A stretch of DNA of 64,000 bases from Pyronema omphalodes (lineage: Eukaryota > Ascomycota > Pezizomycetes > Pezizales > Pyronemataceae). The DNA is taken from assembly GCA_024516155.1 (NCBI GenBank), contig JAJJXM010000012.1, positions 868,001-932,000 of the forward strand. The letters run 5' to 3'. Below the pieces are notes generated by a model. It was given only the letters and a program-made list of their open reading frames with translations, had not been told where the DNA came from and did not search any database. This document shows, piece after piece, positions 24,702-36,695 of the stretch (position 1 is the first letter of the stretch; each line of letters begins with the position of its first letter). The position numbers and the translations under genes were made by a program.

Positions 24702-26612
24702 AAGAACACGCAGCACGACCTCCGTAATTCCTTTAAAAAAAACCCATCCTGCAAATCCTGCCATTCCAAAGCTTCCAAAAAACCAATCCAGAAACCTCAT
24801 TCTACAACTAGTAGCAGAAAAAACAATAGGGTTTCCAGAATTCTCGCTGGAGCCACGAGGTTACTAGCTCTTAAGCCGGAGCTATCGAACCCTCGGACTT
24901 CAGAGTATACTGTAATATGTATAGATAAAGATAAAGATAGTTTTCGAGAATAGATTTTCGGGATTCGGGATTCGGGATGTGTTATTTTGGGATGTGTTAT
25001 TTGCTTCTACTGACACACAGCGTACACGCAAAGCTGGCTGTTAGATTACATTACAAGATTCCAGAAGCTCCATATCATCCGGGGGTCTTTGCAAGTTAAA
25101 GCAAGGGTTCAGATTTGAAAAGTAACCAAAAGTACACTTGCAAAAAAGGGAAGGTTTTGAAAATGTTTTTGAAATGTTTTTGCACGCGAGAAAAGTTTTC
25201 AGCGCCATGTAGACATTTTTTCACGCTGTAAGCGGGTAATATCGAAAGCGTTTTTTTGTGCAGACTCTTTGAGCGCTTAAAACACATTTCGGCATCTAAA
25301 CATCGGCATACTGAGAACGCCATAACACTTCGTAATTTTTAGGTGGTCTGTAGCGCTATGTCCAATAATCCATTTTTGAATCCAATACTGTATATACTGT
25401 CGAAATGTTTTTTCAACTGCTGCAAAATATATAATCGCATCTTTAGTATCTACCAGGCGAAAATCAGCGTACAAGAAAACCAATTGGCTCTGGTCTAGAC
25501 GCGTAGTTTCTCACGACAGCATTTGCACCATCATTCTTGGAGTATTACAACCGCTTTGCGCTATGTGAAAGCATTTTTCTCCTTTCAATTTTTTTCTGCG
25601 ACGTCGGAAGTGATATGACGAATCTGCCTATCACTCTAGCTTCTGTGAGGCCAAACACCAGCAGTGGTTCGCCGCCGCTGGGCCTCGCCATGATGCTACA
25701 GTTGTATGCGATGTATGAGAAAATAAAGTTTTATCACTCATTTCCCACTCAATTTTCATTAGTAATTTGGCGATTGCTGCTGTTAAAAACTTTTGTTAAC
25801 AAAGCTGAGAAGCTAAAAGTCTACACTTCGTGATGGTTTCCCCGGCATTGCATACCGGGGGATGCAGAATCAAGTAATGCCGCATTAACTCAGGCCCCGA
25901 TCTTCTTGTGAAAAAAATATAGATACAGAGGCAAGTTAATTGAGTTGTCTCTTTGGTCTTGACCCTTTATGCACTTGGGAACCTTTCATTTTGATGACAA
26001 TTACTTTTCCAGCGATATTCCAACACTTCTCTTCCTCCACACCCTTCCACTTTGTCTACCATGAGACTTCGCCTTCTTGTCCCGGGCTATCACATTTCTC
26101 TCACTCCAACATCCAACCCCCCACCACCTCCACCCCGCGCACCGTGGACAAAGTGCTAATCAAGTAACAGGTACAGTCTTTGCCGAAAAGAATTCCATAT
26201 GTATTTGCATACGCAGTTCAGGTTAGCTAGGACAAATTTCGGATTCTAGCACAACCGCGCGAATCATTCCTGTAAGCATCAGAGGGCTGACACCTATCCA
26301 GGCCGATGCATTTTCATAGGATTCTAAAGAACCAACACTGAGTAAGAATTCCACTAATAGACACTGTATGTGGTAATACGTATTGACTTTATTGTAGCAA
26401 CTTCATGGGGCCATTCCCGACGCCTGATTCCCTCTGGGATCAGCCATATTCAGTAAGCAACCATTTTACAAAACCACCTTCAGGGAATTTGACGCAAAAA
26501 AATGGCATTTGATGTATACAATAGGTTTTAAGAATCTTCTGACACGATGCCCTTGTGATAGGCCATTTAAAATAGATGAAGATGAAATGATCGGACTGGA
26601 TGTCACCTTAAT
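24702..26612. other. Region with no recognisable gene, possible relic
   Basis: Contains overlapping minus-strand open frames at 25096-25323 and 25277-25483 and a hairpin CCCCGG-(9)-CCGGGG near 25841-25861. The minus-strand frame with FAAVEKTFRQYIQYWIQKW is the most protein-like but matches no family I know. It may be a decayed transposon gene. Confidence 0.35.
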
Positions 26613-26627
26613 ACCAAGGAAATCGTG

Positions 26628-26839
26628 AGCAAACAGGGCTCCAAAATGTAACGACGAGAATGAAAACCAGCAGAAGGAAGAGAGGTGGCAACAGGCCCAA
26701 GAAATGAAGTACGCTCTGGGGCGGATCCCAGCGAGACTCCAAGGTAACAGCTGGAGCCTCGAAATGTAAATAGACTGTAGCATACGTCATAACCTTAAGT
26801 TTGGGAACGTTTAAGAAAATCAAATCAAAATCAAATCAA
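26628..26839 (+). mobile_element. SINE-like element, copy C, with 15-bp target duplication
   Basis: Flanked by a perfect 15-base direct repeat ACCAAGGAAATCGTG (26613-26627 and 26840-26854). The 212-base element starts AGCAAACAGGGCTCC and ends in an A-rich TCAAATCAAAA tail. Long, variable target duplications plus a simple 3' tail are the marks of LINE-driven insertion of a non-coding element. It has no open frame. A tRNA-like A box can be read in TGGCAACAGG, and a B-box-like motif in GGGGCGGATCC (GGGACGATTCC in copy D, closer to consensus). It begins where the purine-rich head of copies D and E ends, so it is probably 5' truncated. Confidence 0.87.
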
Positions 26840-27129
26840 ACCAAGGAAATCGTGTCTGTATCTCAAGGAATGTTCATCATCCGTGTGACTTATTTCGTAT
26901 TCATGATGCATGAGCTGATTTGATGACAGGTTTTTATTCCTCGTACCGTAGCTAGAAGCTGTCATCAAGGAACTAACCGTCCGAAATCAATGCCTAACGA
27001 TCAGCCGCGGGAGAATACATATATTGTATGCGTAGTGGTGAAAGTCGTGATCACAGTGGCAGCACCGGCAGAGTTGGAGATGATGGGGGGCAGGAGGGGG
27101 AGTTATCGATGGTATCGATGTAGCTGGAG

Positions 27130-27872
27130 TAGGGATGCACACGAGACGAGCGGCTCGAGACGAGAGTTCGAGCTTTAGTCTCGAGACCGACGAGACTAGA
27201 TTTTCACGAGACGAGACGTCTCGAGACTTTTTTCTCAAAAGCTCGAGATAAGCTCGAGACTTTTCGAGACTTAGGAAATATATGTAAAAATTCGGAAAAA
27301 ATGACAAAAAAAATGAAAAATATACATAATTCATGGAGTTTCAGATAGCATCAGAAGCCATACTGCGAGCTAGCAGGCCGAGTGTTAAGGTTGCTCTAAT
27401 GTGAAATTCTTATCCTAAAGAATGGGAATCGCTTGCTAGGCAAAACTACAACCGCAGTACTCCTCATCAAAAGTTGGAATGGACTCCCCGAGGTTTAGGA
27501 TTGGGAAATTTAAGAGCACAAAGAACATGAAAATCCAGAAAGGCAATACTCGGAGGAATTGTGATTTTTTTGTACTTTTTTTATTTCCTGAGTTGCCTAT
27601 TTTCATGACTAGGAAATAGGGGATGTCGAAGAGGAAGGAAATTGGAAAATGCAATATTCGGAGGAATTGTAGTTTTCCTTTTGAGTTCTTTCATTTGTTC
27701 TTTTGAATTTTTCCTGTTTTTTATTTTTTATTTTTTTTGTTTGGCAAAAAGTCTCGAGCGTCTCGCCGAGACGCTCGAGACGTCCCGAGACTTACGAGAC
27801 CAAAATCCCACGAGACGAGACGTCTCGAGACCAAGCTCGGTCTCGTCTCGTCTCGTCTCGTGTGCATCCCTA
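27130..27872. mobile_element. Non-autonomous hAT-type element, 743 bp
   Basis: Terminal inverted repeats begin TAGGGATGCACACGAGACGAG-like at the left and mirror it at the right (CGTCTCGTGTGCATCCCTA). An 8-base direct repeat AGCTGGAG flanks it (27122-27129 and 27873-27880), the size made by hAT transposases; TAGGGATG-type ends are also usual for hAT. Both subterminal regions, about 110-140 bases each, are dense in CGAGAC/GTCTCG motifs in inverted orientation. The interior has no transposase but holds an imperfect direct repeat of GCAATA(C/T)(T/C)CGGAGGAATTGT (about 27544 and 27650). It would depend on a transposase supplied elsewhere. Confidence 0.92.
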
Positions 27873-27880
27873 AGCTGGAG

Positions 27881-28677
27881 TTGTAAATAATGCGTAATCA
27901 CGTGGCTTTCAATAAAATATTGTGGGGATCTTAAGTGGCTAATCGCGTACCTTTTGATGGACAATTGTGGTGCTAGTAATGTTGATAATCACGTCAATTT
28001 AAATGAATCAGCCTTTCAAGTGAATTCAGTGCAGAGCTAATATGATACGGCTAGTCCTGATTCAGGAGTTGTTCTCCAACCGTTATATTTCAAAAAGGTT
28101 TGCATACTGTTCAAAAACGCATCTGAAAACTCTTCCGACTGCAAAATGTTTGTGACGGTAACAGTTTAAAGATGTTACATGTTTTGCAAAAATAAAGCAT
28201 TTTTCAGTGCATAACTTTTTGGAAAAACTAGGCATTACAGGATTGTAATACCGTATAAAAATGACTAAACATTTATCTTATGAATATGCATTGAACCCGC
28301 CTTCTAACTGTTTTTTGATGCTACCGCCCTAACATGCCTTACCCTTAACGATATGACGTTAGACCCGTCAGGTTACGCCTGTGAATGTGTTTTCAAACCC
28401 CCCCCCCCCCTTTTTTTGCAAGTGTATGAACTGTTTAAAACCACATATAATAAATAAAAAAAAAAGTTGAATTTTGTTTTTGGTATCTTACTATAAAAAA
28501 AAATAAAAAGTAACTCCAAAATATCTCATATATATATATACACAAATCTCCATTATATTTTATCTTTCATTATCATCCTTTATTCCCCATGCTTCATTCC
28601 CCATTCTTTATTCTTTATTCACATTACTGCATTACTGCATTACCGCACTACATTAACCAATCTACCAATCCACCAAT
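27881..28677. other. Gene-free AT-rich stretch
   Basis: Unique AT-rich sequence with C13 at 28398-28410, poly-A and TATATA runs, and TTCATTCCCC/TTTATTC low-complexity sequence at the 3' end of the GH32 gene. No gene seen. Confidence 0.6.
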
Positions 28678-30555
28678 TTACCAACCAGGCCAGTAAGTTC
28701 CGTTTCCAGAAACCTCAGGGGAGTCCCAAACAAGCTTAGAAGAAGAGTCAGCGGGACGTCCAGGGAAGATAGACTTAATACCAGTCCAGATCTTTCCCTT
28801 GACATCAGCGTCACCAAAGACAGAGATTCCCTTAGCATCCTCCTTAGAGGGGTAAGCACGGGAAGTAAGAGCAAAGCGCTTGTTAGCGAAAACCTCAATA
28901 AGAGATCCGTCAACAAAGACATCAAGCTCGATATCCTGGCCGTAGGAATCAAAGTGTCCCGAGGCGGTGAAGTTGTTGAACTGGGAGATCAAAGAAGACT
29001 TAGAGCGATCAACGGAGATCAAGGCCTCAGCAGGGTCGTAGGTGATAGTGGTCTTCTCCTGACCATCGGCGGAGGCAAGGACAACGACTCCAACGGGTCC
29101 CTTGACGTCCTCGAACTTGGCCTTGAGAGCGAAGTGAGCGGAGCGGGCTTCGGCGGGGACCTTGTTGTCTTCGATTTCGTAGGACTTGTCGGCGGTCTTC
29201 TGGAGAGCCTTGACGACGTCCTCGAGAGGGTAGGTTCCGAGGGTGGTGGCGGTGAAGGTTCCGTCCTCGTGCTGCTGGAGGATGTTGGCAGACTTGGCGG
29301 TGAGACCGGCGGTGGCCTTGAGTCCCTTGGTCTTGTGGGGAACAAGAGCACGGGGAAGTCCAAGAGCTCCCTGGAATCCCTGGGCACGAACTCCATAGTT
29401 GTTCATCTCCTCCTCGGCCCATCCCCACTGGACGTAGCGGTCGTTCTTGGTGTCCTTAAAAGCGGTAAGAGCGTAGAGGTTACCCCAGTCGGCAACACCG
29501 GAAGACTGGACAGTGAACTCGGCAGATCCATTGTCACGACGGTGAACAGATCCCTCAGACCAGAGAGACCAACGTCCGTGGGAGGGAACAGATCCTCCCT
29601 CAGCTCCCATGGTGACGTAGTAGTGGACATCTCCGTCCTCGTCGTTAATGGACATGAAGTTGGAAACCTCAAAGTTGAATCCGTAAGAACCAGTCTCGAG
29701 AACATCTCCGAAGGTCTCGTTGGCCTTGGGCTCCCAAAGAGCACCGAGGAACTGCCACTTGGTCAAGTCGTTGGGCTCAGCAACGTAGAGAGGAATGCGA
29801 GGTCCAACTCCCTTGATTCCAGATCCAACAACCATGTACCAAGAGCCAGGCTCACGTCCAAGGACAGCATCCATCTCGGGCCAGCGGTGGTAGTAGGGGT
29901 CACGGAATCCAGTGATGTTCCATCCCTCAGGGTGACCCTCCATGATGGGGTTACCCTCGTACTTCTGCCAGGTCTTTCCACCGTCAACAGAGGTGGCAAG
30001 GGACTGGGACTCGGTTCCAGGAATGTAGGGAAGACGCCAGTTGGTGGGAAGGGCGCGGATGGAGGTGTAGAAGGCGGTCAAGGTTCCATCATCGTGACCG
30101 GTCAAGTTGGTGGGCTGGATAGTTCCAGTGAAGATTCCGAGCTCGTCGTACTCATCGGGTCCGGTAGTGAGAGAAACGGAAGCAGAGTCCTTCCAGTCAC
30201 GAATGTCCTTCCAGTTGACCAAATCGTCAGAGACGGCGTGTCCCCAAGAGATGTTACCCCACTGAACGTGGTTGGGGTTCCACTGGTACATGAGGTGGTA
30301 GAGCTTAGTGTGGTGGTCATAGACGGCTCCACAAGGGTCCTGCGTCTGTCAGTAGGGAAATCAAAAGCAATTGAGTAGGAGAATCCATACGTTCATCCAT
30401 CCAGCGGGGGCAGTGAAGTGGTACTGAGGTCTCCATCTGGTGAAAAGAGTGTTGTTTCCGTAAGCGTTGAGGTCATCAGCGGGGTTGATGTCGGCGGCAG
30501 AGGCGGAGTATGCGAAGGCCGCAAGGGCGGCGGGCAAAAGAGTGGAGAACTTCAT
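28678..30555 (-). CDS. Secreted GH32 beta-fructofuranosidase / fructosyltransferase-like enzyme
   Basis: Two exons (30555-30391, 30339-28678) with a 51-base intron placed exactly between WMN and DP, giving 608 residues. The first 20 residues are a signal peptide (MKFSTLLPAALAAFAYSASA). GH32 enzymes cut or transfer fructosyl groups from sucrose and fructans. Catalytic residues: nucleophile Asp 56 in WMNDP, stabiliser in FRDP (201-203) and the likely acid/base Glu near 279 in NFEVSNF, where bacterial and plant enzymes have ECP. The spacing of the three resembles fungal fructosyltransferase-type GH32 proteins, so both hydrolysis and transfer are possible. The C-terminal beta-sandwich has the usual DGSLIEVFAN and ALTSRAYP. 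Codon use is strongly biased (C-ending, GGA for Gly). A TATA-like AATAAAAGG lies about 50-60 bases upstream. Confidence 0.94.
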
Positions 30556-33500
30556 TGTCGTAATCGCTGAAGCCGATAATATTCCTCCATGGCGTCCTGA
30601 GCGTTGCCTTTTATTCCATCGATAATTCTTGGTGTTGTCTCTGGGCAGGTCGAAAAAACCAAGTTCACCATCCAGGATGCATCGAATTTAGCGGCATATG
30701 CCGTGGATTCCTCCGACAAGCCACCGGCGGCGCTGTGGAGCCGTGACGCTAAAGCGACAACTAAACGAAGTGCGGAGAAACTGCGGAGAAACTATCACCG
30801 CGGTCCGATGCCCAGACGTCCCCAGAATTCAGAAATGCGGACAAAGCCTAAATCGACGCTGAGAAACTCGCTGAGAAGTCCGATTTCTGAGGCGACCTGG
30901 ATTTTCCTTTCGTCCGTGTCGCGATGCATCCATGCGACCAGCCACCGGCGATTTTTTTGGCTGCGGAAGCGTATTTGGCATAACCCATACATTTGCGTTT
31001 CAGGAACACACCAGGAACGCACTTCTAGTACATATCCCCTCGTCCAATTTGGCATCGGTCCAAGAGCCTAAGATCATCGCTGGGTCGAGTCCGCGAATTC
31101 AGACCATAGCTCTGGAGCGTTTTTGGTGAATGTAAACGTGCGGAATCGAATCTAGCTGCAGTAATTCCGGCACAAGTGGTCCGGCGAAGCCGTCGGTCGA
31201 AAATGTCAACATGATGCAGCAGCGTCTTTACAAAGCATCTAAGCCTCATTCAGTTATTGAAGGCTCAATTGAAGCCATGGAATTCATCATTAACCGGCAT
31301 ACATATGAATGACATTCGTATTTCGTATTCGGCGTGAAATACACGAGAGTTTTCAAATTCTTACAATTGATAAAACGGGAGTTTAAGAATCTCAACAAAG
31401 TACTCCGTACGAAAATATATTGCTTAATATCTACCCGTTTTAGTGATACATAGACATTGTAATTTGTTTATTTTGCAGTCCACTGTCGTCATTCATTTTC
31501 CACAGGTTCTGGGGAACCCATGTTTACCGCCACCTCCACATTCCGGAACAACCCATAGCTCCCATGGCTCAACTTCAAAGCCCTCAACGAAAACACGCGC
31601 ACTGGACCCGGATACGATGGTTAATACCCCTGACCACAATACCAGCGGCACGAGAGCAACATGGCAAACAGGGTTGTATAGTTTCTGATCTGATCAAAAT
31701 TTGCCCTCCCCACATCATGATCTACAGACTTGCTCTTTTTTTTTCTTCCATGATCGTCATCGAAAAATTCACCGGGCTATTTTTCCAACCCGACAAACCA
31801 CCGATCGGAGTACTTGTCCATCATAAACCCAGTTCCCCAGTTACTCCGAGTCGTTAAACTGAATCCAGAACCCGTCCAGGCCTAGGAAGAAGATGATCCG
31901 ATATTTCTTCCATCTCCGAAGTGTATTTTCTCAGCCAAATGGTGCGATCCGATAAGATGGAAGCCCGAAGGCCGGATAAATTCTGGTTCTAGAATCACAG
32001 CTTCATAGCGCCATCTTTAACTAATCCCAGTTAGTAGAAGAACTTTACTAATTAAAGTTAATAAACTTATACATATGGTGGCATACACCAACTTCCATGG
32101 CATACACTATACCATAAATTACATAAATTAAACATTGGCATAGCGTCATTACAATGCACTAGCTTTCCGCAACGTTCCCCGATCATGTACCATATGTATG
32201 TAGAAGCACGCGAGGTTTCTGGCATCTGCCGCAGTAAGAGCACCGATGATGGTGGACAGTGGACACGAGTATAGATTCGTAACCCGTTATTGATAACCGA
32301 TCCCCACACAATCATGTCACTTCTCGGTAGATATGTACAGTATATGCACTCACGCAGTTGTTCATTACATACAAAACCTGAAAACTACAAAGGGTTAAAA
32401 AAAAAAGAAATATCTCTCCACCAAAACACTCTACATATGTATGTGCATACATATGGTGAATATGTATGTCACTCAACCTGATTTTCACCACAAATTTCAT
32501 ATCATAACGATTCCGCAACGGAACCAATCCGATGAAAACTAACCCACCAGCCAAGATCCTCGCGTTTCTCCGCAACAAACTAGGATGAGTCTAACGCAGG
32601 TACCTGGTACGTAGTTAGCTACAGTAGCCAAGATTTGAGTTATAGCGCTATATACTTAGGCTAGACTGGACTGGACCTGGATGCGATGAAGCGGTACATA
32701 CAGCAGTGTCTTGAGGCTTGGTTCGTTAGACCAGCTTAAACCCAACCACCGCCAACCCCGCCGCCGCCGCCACCATTGGTGAAAATGCGGAGAGATAAGG
32801 TACGGTATGTATGATAAAGTGACACCATAAGAGCGAGCATGAGCCGAGAAGCTTGGAGTCTTGATAGCTGTTAGTTGATAGTTGATACAGTTCGATTGTG
32901 CATAGTACATACGAATTCCCTGGAATGAGAATGTCTGGGGCTGAAGTTGCATCGAGATGCATATGTATGCAGAGAATTGGTGAAAGTGCTTGGGCATAAT
33001 TATGTATGTATATGGTGGTACATACACAGAGCATACATAAAGCATACATACCTAGCTAGTTCTGCATACATTGATAAAAGTTTATACCGCTCTGTCTGTC
33101 TGTCTTTCTGTCTTTCTATATGTATGTATTTATGTATGTCTGTATTTATGTACCCCGAATCTCCGATACGAATCAATAGTGATCAAGAATATAATGACAT
33201 ATATATAACTACCAATACCAACCCTTCCAAAACTCAAAGACTTCAAGACTTCAAGACTTCAAGAACCACCATGATATGTACATAGTTCTGCATATATCTA
33301 TATATAAAGGAGTTTAGAAGTCTAAAAGATGATATGTATACCTGCCATACCTGCCATACCTCATACCTACCATACCTACCATACCTGACATACCTGCCAT
33401 ACCTCATACCTGCCATACCCGCTGTTATCTTCCCCATCTTCGCCACGGTGACGGTATCGGGTATATCACGCCCCACGACACGCCACGCCACGCCCCACGA

Positions 33501-34589
33501 CACACCAGCACACGCCACCATACCCCCCTTCCCCTCCTCCCAACGAAACTTCCTTCTAGATGTCGAGATGTCGTTTTTGGCTCTATAGACGAATACGTAC
33601 AATCAGTAGCTCCTTGCCACGTTATCAGAATACTATAAGCAGATATTTTAGTACGCACCTGAAATGGAATAGCGTCTGCGGAAAGTGATTTAGAGGTTTT
33701 TAGTCGCCTTTTTACGATATAAGCAGGTATATTTTAGTTATTTACCTGATACGGTATAGCGTTATTATTAAAAGCTGTGATGATGTAATTTCAGACTAAT
33801 TTAAACGTGAACTCCTCTGGCTGTCGGGCGGCAGTTCAAAAGCTTCGGCAATACATAGCGGGATGGTAAAACCGGCAACCGTGGCAACCGGAACAGATTC
33901 GATGGGAAACATATAAGACTGCTCTCCTGGCTGCCTGGGCACAGATCCCATTCGCCTTTCCAATCCCGAACCACTTCGCACCTTTGATACAATTCATGAT
34001 GCAATTCAGCTGTTAATGGTTGGCCGGATAAAATATACGGACACCTGTGACCTTTGCCGCATGCTGCAGATACAGTCGACGAGACGCTAACAGATGAAGT
34101 TAAGCAACTGCGGTTTTATTGAGGAGAATCTTGACACACTGTGTGAGGAGATATATAAAGCGGATTTGAATAGGCTCAAGGCAGAAAAACAGTGGAAGGA
34201 AGCAGAGAAAGTTTCGAAGCCTCCCAAGGAGGATTTTCCATTACTGAGACTGAGCTTCAGAAACATCACGAGGATATCAAAATATGACTCGGAAAGAATG
34301 AGAACAGGCTGAGGAGCACTGATCGAATCTTAGAATGTGAATAAAGTCTTTCTGAATGAACATGAAAGTTAATGCTGCACAGTGCGAAAAATAAAAAATA
34401 AAAAAAATAAAAAAAACAGGAAACACAGACACATATGTACATATAAATGGCGGAAGGATTGGCAAAGTGAGAAAGATGAACTGTGATGTAAAAGCTGAAG
34501 AAGAAATAATAGGAGTGAAAAGACGGAGAGGGAGAAGGGCAGAAAAGGAGTAAAGACAATATGGTAGCGTTGAAGACAGAGGCCAGGTG
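30556..34589. other. Intergenic region, no convincing gene
   Basis: Starts with the GH32 promoter region. Further on it holds dispersed ATGTATGT-rich sequence, TGTCTGTCTTTC repeats near 33091, CATACCTGC-type decamers (about 33341-33420), a GCCACGCCACGC run (33469-33500) and two similar 50-60-base segments near 33630-33670 and 33715-33765 (TATAAGCAG...CACCTGA/TTACCTGA). A stretch at 33800-34330 has coding-like patches (LKAEKQWKEAEKVSKPPKEDF at 34178-34240) broken by stops and frame changes, perhaps a relic of an element or gene I cannot name. Confidence 0.4.
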
Positions 34590-34865
34590 ATAAGTGGAAG
34601 AACAGTTAAGTGAGGAGAGAGGAGACAGGCGAGTTCAGAGAGGCCAGTGGAAAAAGAGCAAACAGGGCTCCAAATGTACAGACGAGAAGTAAAACCAGCA
34701 TAAGGAATAAGGGTGACAACAGGCCCAAGATATCATGTACGCTCTGGGACGATTCCCAGCGAACTCCTGGGGTAAATGTTAGAGCCTCCGATATATATCA
34801 CAACTGTACCATACGTCATAATATTGAGTTTGGCAAGGCCCAAGAAATTGAAATCAAATCGAAAA
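34590..34865 (+). mobile_element. SINE-like element, copy D, with purine-rich head
   Basis: The core from about 34660 (GAGCAAACAGGGCTCCAAATGTA) to 34862 (AAATCAAATCGAAAAA) matches copies C and E. Upstream of it is a purine-rich stretch (GAGGAGAGAGGAGACAGGCGAG) and further up ATGGTAGCG, both also present in the head of copy E. Its B-box-like motif GGGACGATTCC is the closest to the tRNA consensus of all copies. No clear target duplication was found, so the left end is approximate. Confidence 0.7.
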
Positions 34866-36695
34866 ACTGGTGATTGTGTAGAAACCTCTTAATACAGAAG
34901 TAGCTGGTCAAGAATTCGAGAGTTATTGTCCTGAAGTAACAACCCACGATATATTGTAGAGGTGAAATTACTCGACAAATCCTCCAATCGGCAAGAAAAT
35001 ATCTTCTGCTTGCCCCAATGAACTTTGTGTTCCAGCACACATCTGTGAAGGGTTAGGCAGAGGAAACATGTCGGAATATTGCTGTCACAGGATAACATTA
35101 ACTGCAGCACTAGGAATATTGTTTATCCCAGGCTGCTCTTGCGGGAATCATAGGCGAGTTTCATATTCTTAAGATCACATCATATATATAGTCGAAACCC
35201 GTCACATTATATGTTCGTGCCTAAAGATGGTGGCTAGCGCCACCATCTTTAGGCACGAGTAACCAGTTTATCAACAGTTGGAGTTGTGAACCAACGGTTC
35301 GATTTGTAGAGGCAACAAAATGGACCGGCCGTAGGCCGGAACAGACCACATCCTCTCTTGTACTACTGTATGTATAGTGTATAGTTCAACAGCACTAAGT
35401 AAAAGTACATACGTACCAAGACTTACCCCAGACTTTAAGCGGGCCGCTGCGGACGCCGGGTAGATGTCCGTATATATGCTGAAGGATGGGTGGTGGATTT
35501 TTCTATTTCGATTTCTGGGGTTGTGTACGGGTGGTATGCGGGGGGTTGTGTTGGGTTTTGTGTATGTAGAAGTGGGGGGTTGTAAGTAGCGAGTCCCGGG
35601 CTCGTGGTAAAGACCGGTATTTGAACAGCTTGGAGGAATTCAGGGGGTGGGGGGTATGGTGATAGAAAGAGCATGTAAAGAAATTTAGAGCATGTAGAGT
35701 CTTGTTATGACCCTAGCGGCTACATAATATGAATGTCGACTGTCGGATATGTGGGATGTTTTTTTTTCTATTTTTCCTGTTTTGCCTGTTTCTTGTTTTT
35801 CCTGTTTCCTGTTTTTTTTTTTTTTTTTTTTTTTTTGATGGATTTATGGATTTATTACCCGCTGGTTAGTGCGGGATCTTGTGAAGATGAATATATTTTC
35901 CAGGTGCGGTGGTATATGATCCCACCACACCGCCGATGCTGTCGATGCCGCGGGTCTACATACGGTGGTCCTCAGGGCCAGTGACTGGTAGATTCATATC
36001 AGATCCCTCCGCTCCCCCCTCTCCAAAAAAAAAGAGATTGAGATCTGAGATTCGAAAGAGAGAAACCAGAATATCAAAAAAAAAGAAATGGATAGGTAAA
36101 TAAACCAACATTACAAAACTGGGTATCTATCTACATCTATGCAGATAGAAAACCAATCATGACTATTTTCTTCGGGTTATAGTAAGGTGAGGTGAGGTGA
36201 GGTTTAAATCTACTGTGTTATGTTACATATACGGTGTTATAAATTATAAATTCTGCACCTTTGAGAGTAGTTGTGGAGATTACTTGATTTTACGATGGTT
36301 TTCTTTCTTGCGACTCGCGGATTTCTTGAGTTGGTATTGGGTTGGTCCCTTACGGATATTGATGTAGGTGTATGTAGATTCAGATATATACATATACCTT
36401 TTCTCTATTCTTTTTTTTTTTGTAAAAAAAAAAACTTACACTTAAGTGTTAACACCTGTAACTCAACTGTTTTTTGGGAGGGGGGGGGGGGGGGGGATTT
36501 GGTTTACTATGATACGATTTATGTAGGTTTCTTCTGTACACCTTAGTACTTACAGTAGAATCTAGATGATGGGGTGGGACTTGAAATGTTACTTCTCATC
36601 TCTTGTTATATACATGACACATAGCAATAGGCGATAATTAATAGGAAATAAGGAGTATGTTGACACTGAATACAGAGTCGATTTCGTCGGTACTT
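34866..36695. other. Gene-free stretch
   Basis: Apart from the hairpin above, it holds a GGCCGTAGGCC palindrome near 35327, CTGTTT/TTTCCTG repeats and T25 at 35812-35836, G17 at 36480-36496 and GAGGTGAGGT repeats near 36186-36204. No gene seen. Confidence 0.6.
35215..35258. other. Perfect 20-bp hairpin with 4-base loop
   Basis: The left arm TCGTGCCTAAAGATGGTGGC is followed by TAGC and then by its exact reverse complement. It is in non-coding DNA. A 44-base near-palindrome with no mismatch is far beyond chance. A partial relative of the right arm, GCCACCATCGTGAGGCACG, occurs at 46943-46961. Confidence 0.93.

Noticed and set aside
28098..28440. Possible element with TTTGCA...CTGTT(C/T)AAAAC ends
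   Set aside because: The two ends are only loosely alike and in direct orientation, and no target duplication was found.
28954..30378. 474-codon + strand open frame
   Set aside because: It lies antisense to the GH32 gene. Strong codon bias of that gene (few T/A in key positions) opens the opposite frame; the translation is Ser/Gly/Leu/Val-rich with no domain.
33341..33420. CRISPR-like array of CATACCTGC units
   Set aside because: Units are about ten bases with no unique spacers, and the DNA is eukaryotic; it is a simple minisatellite.
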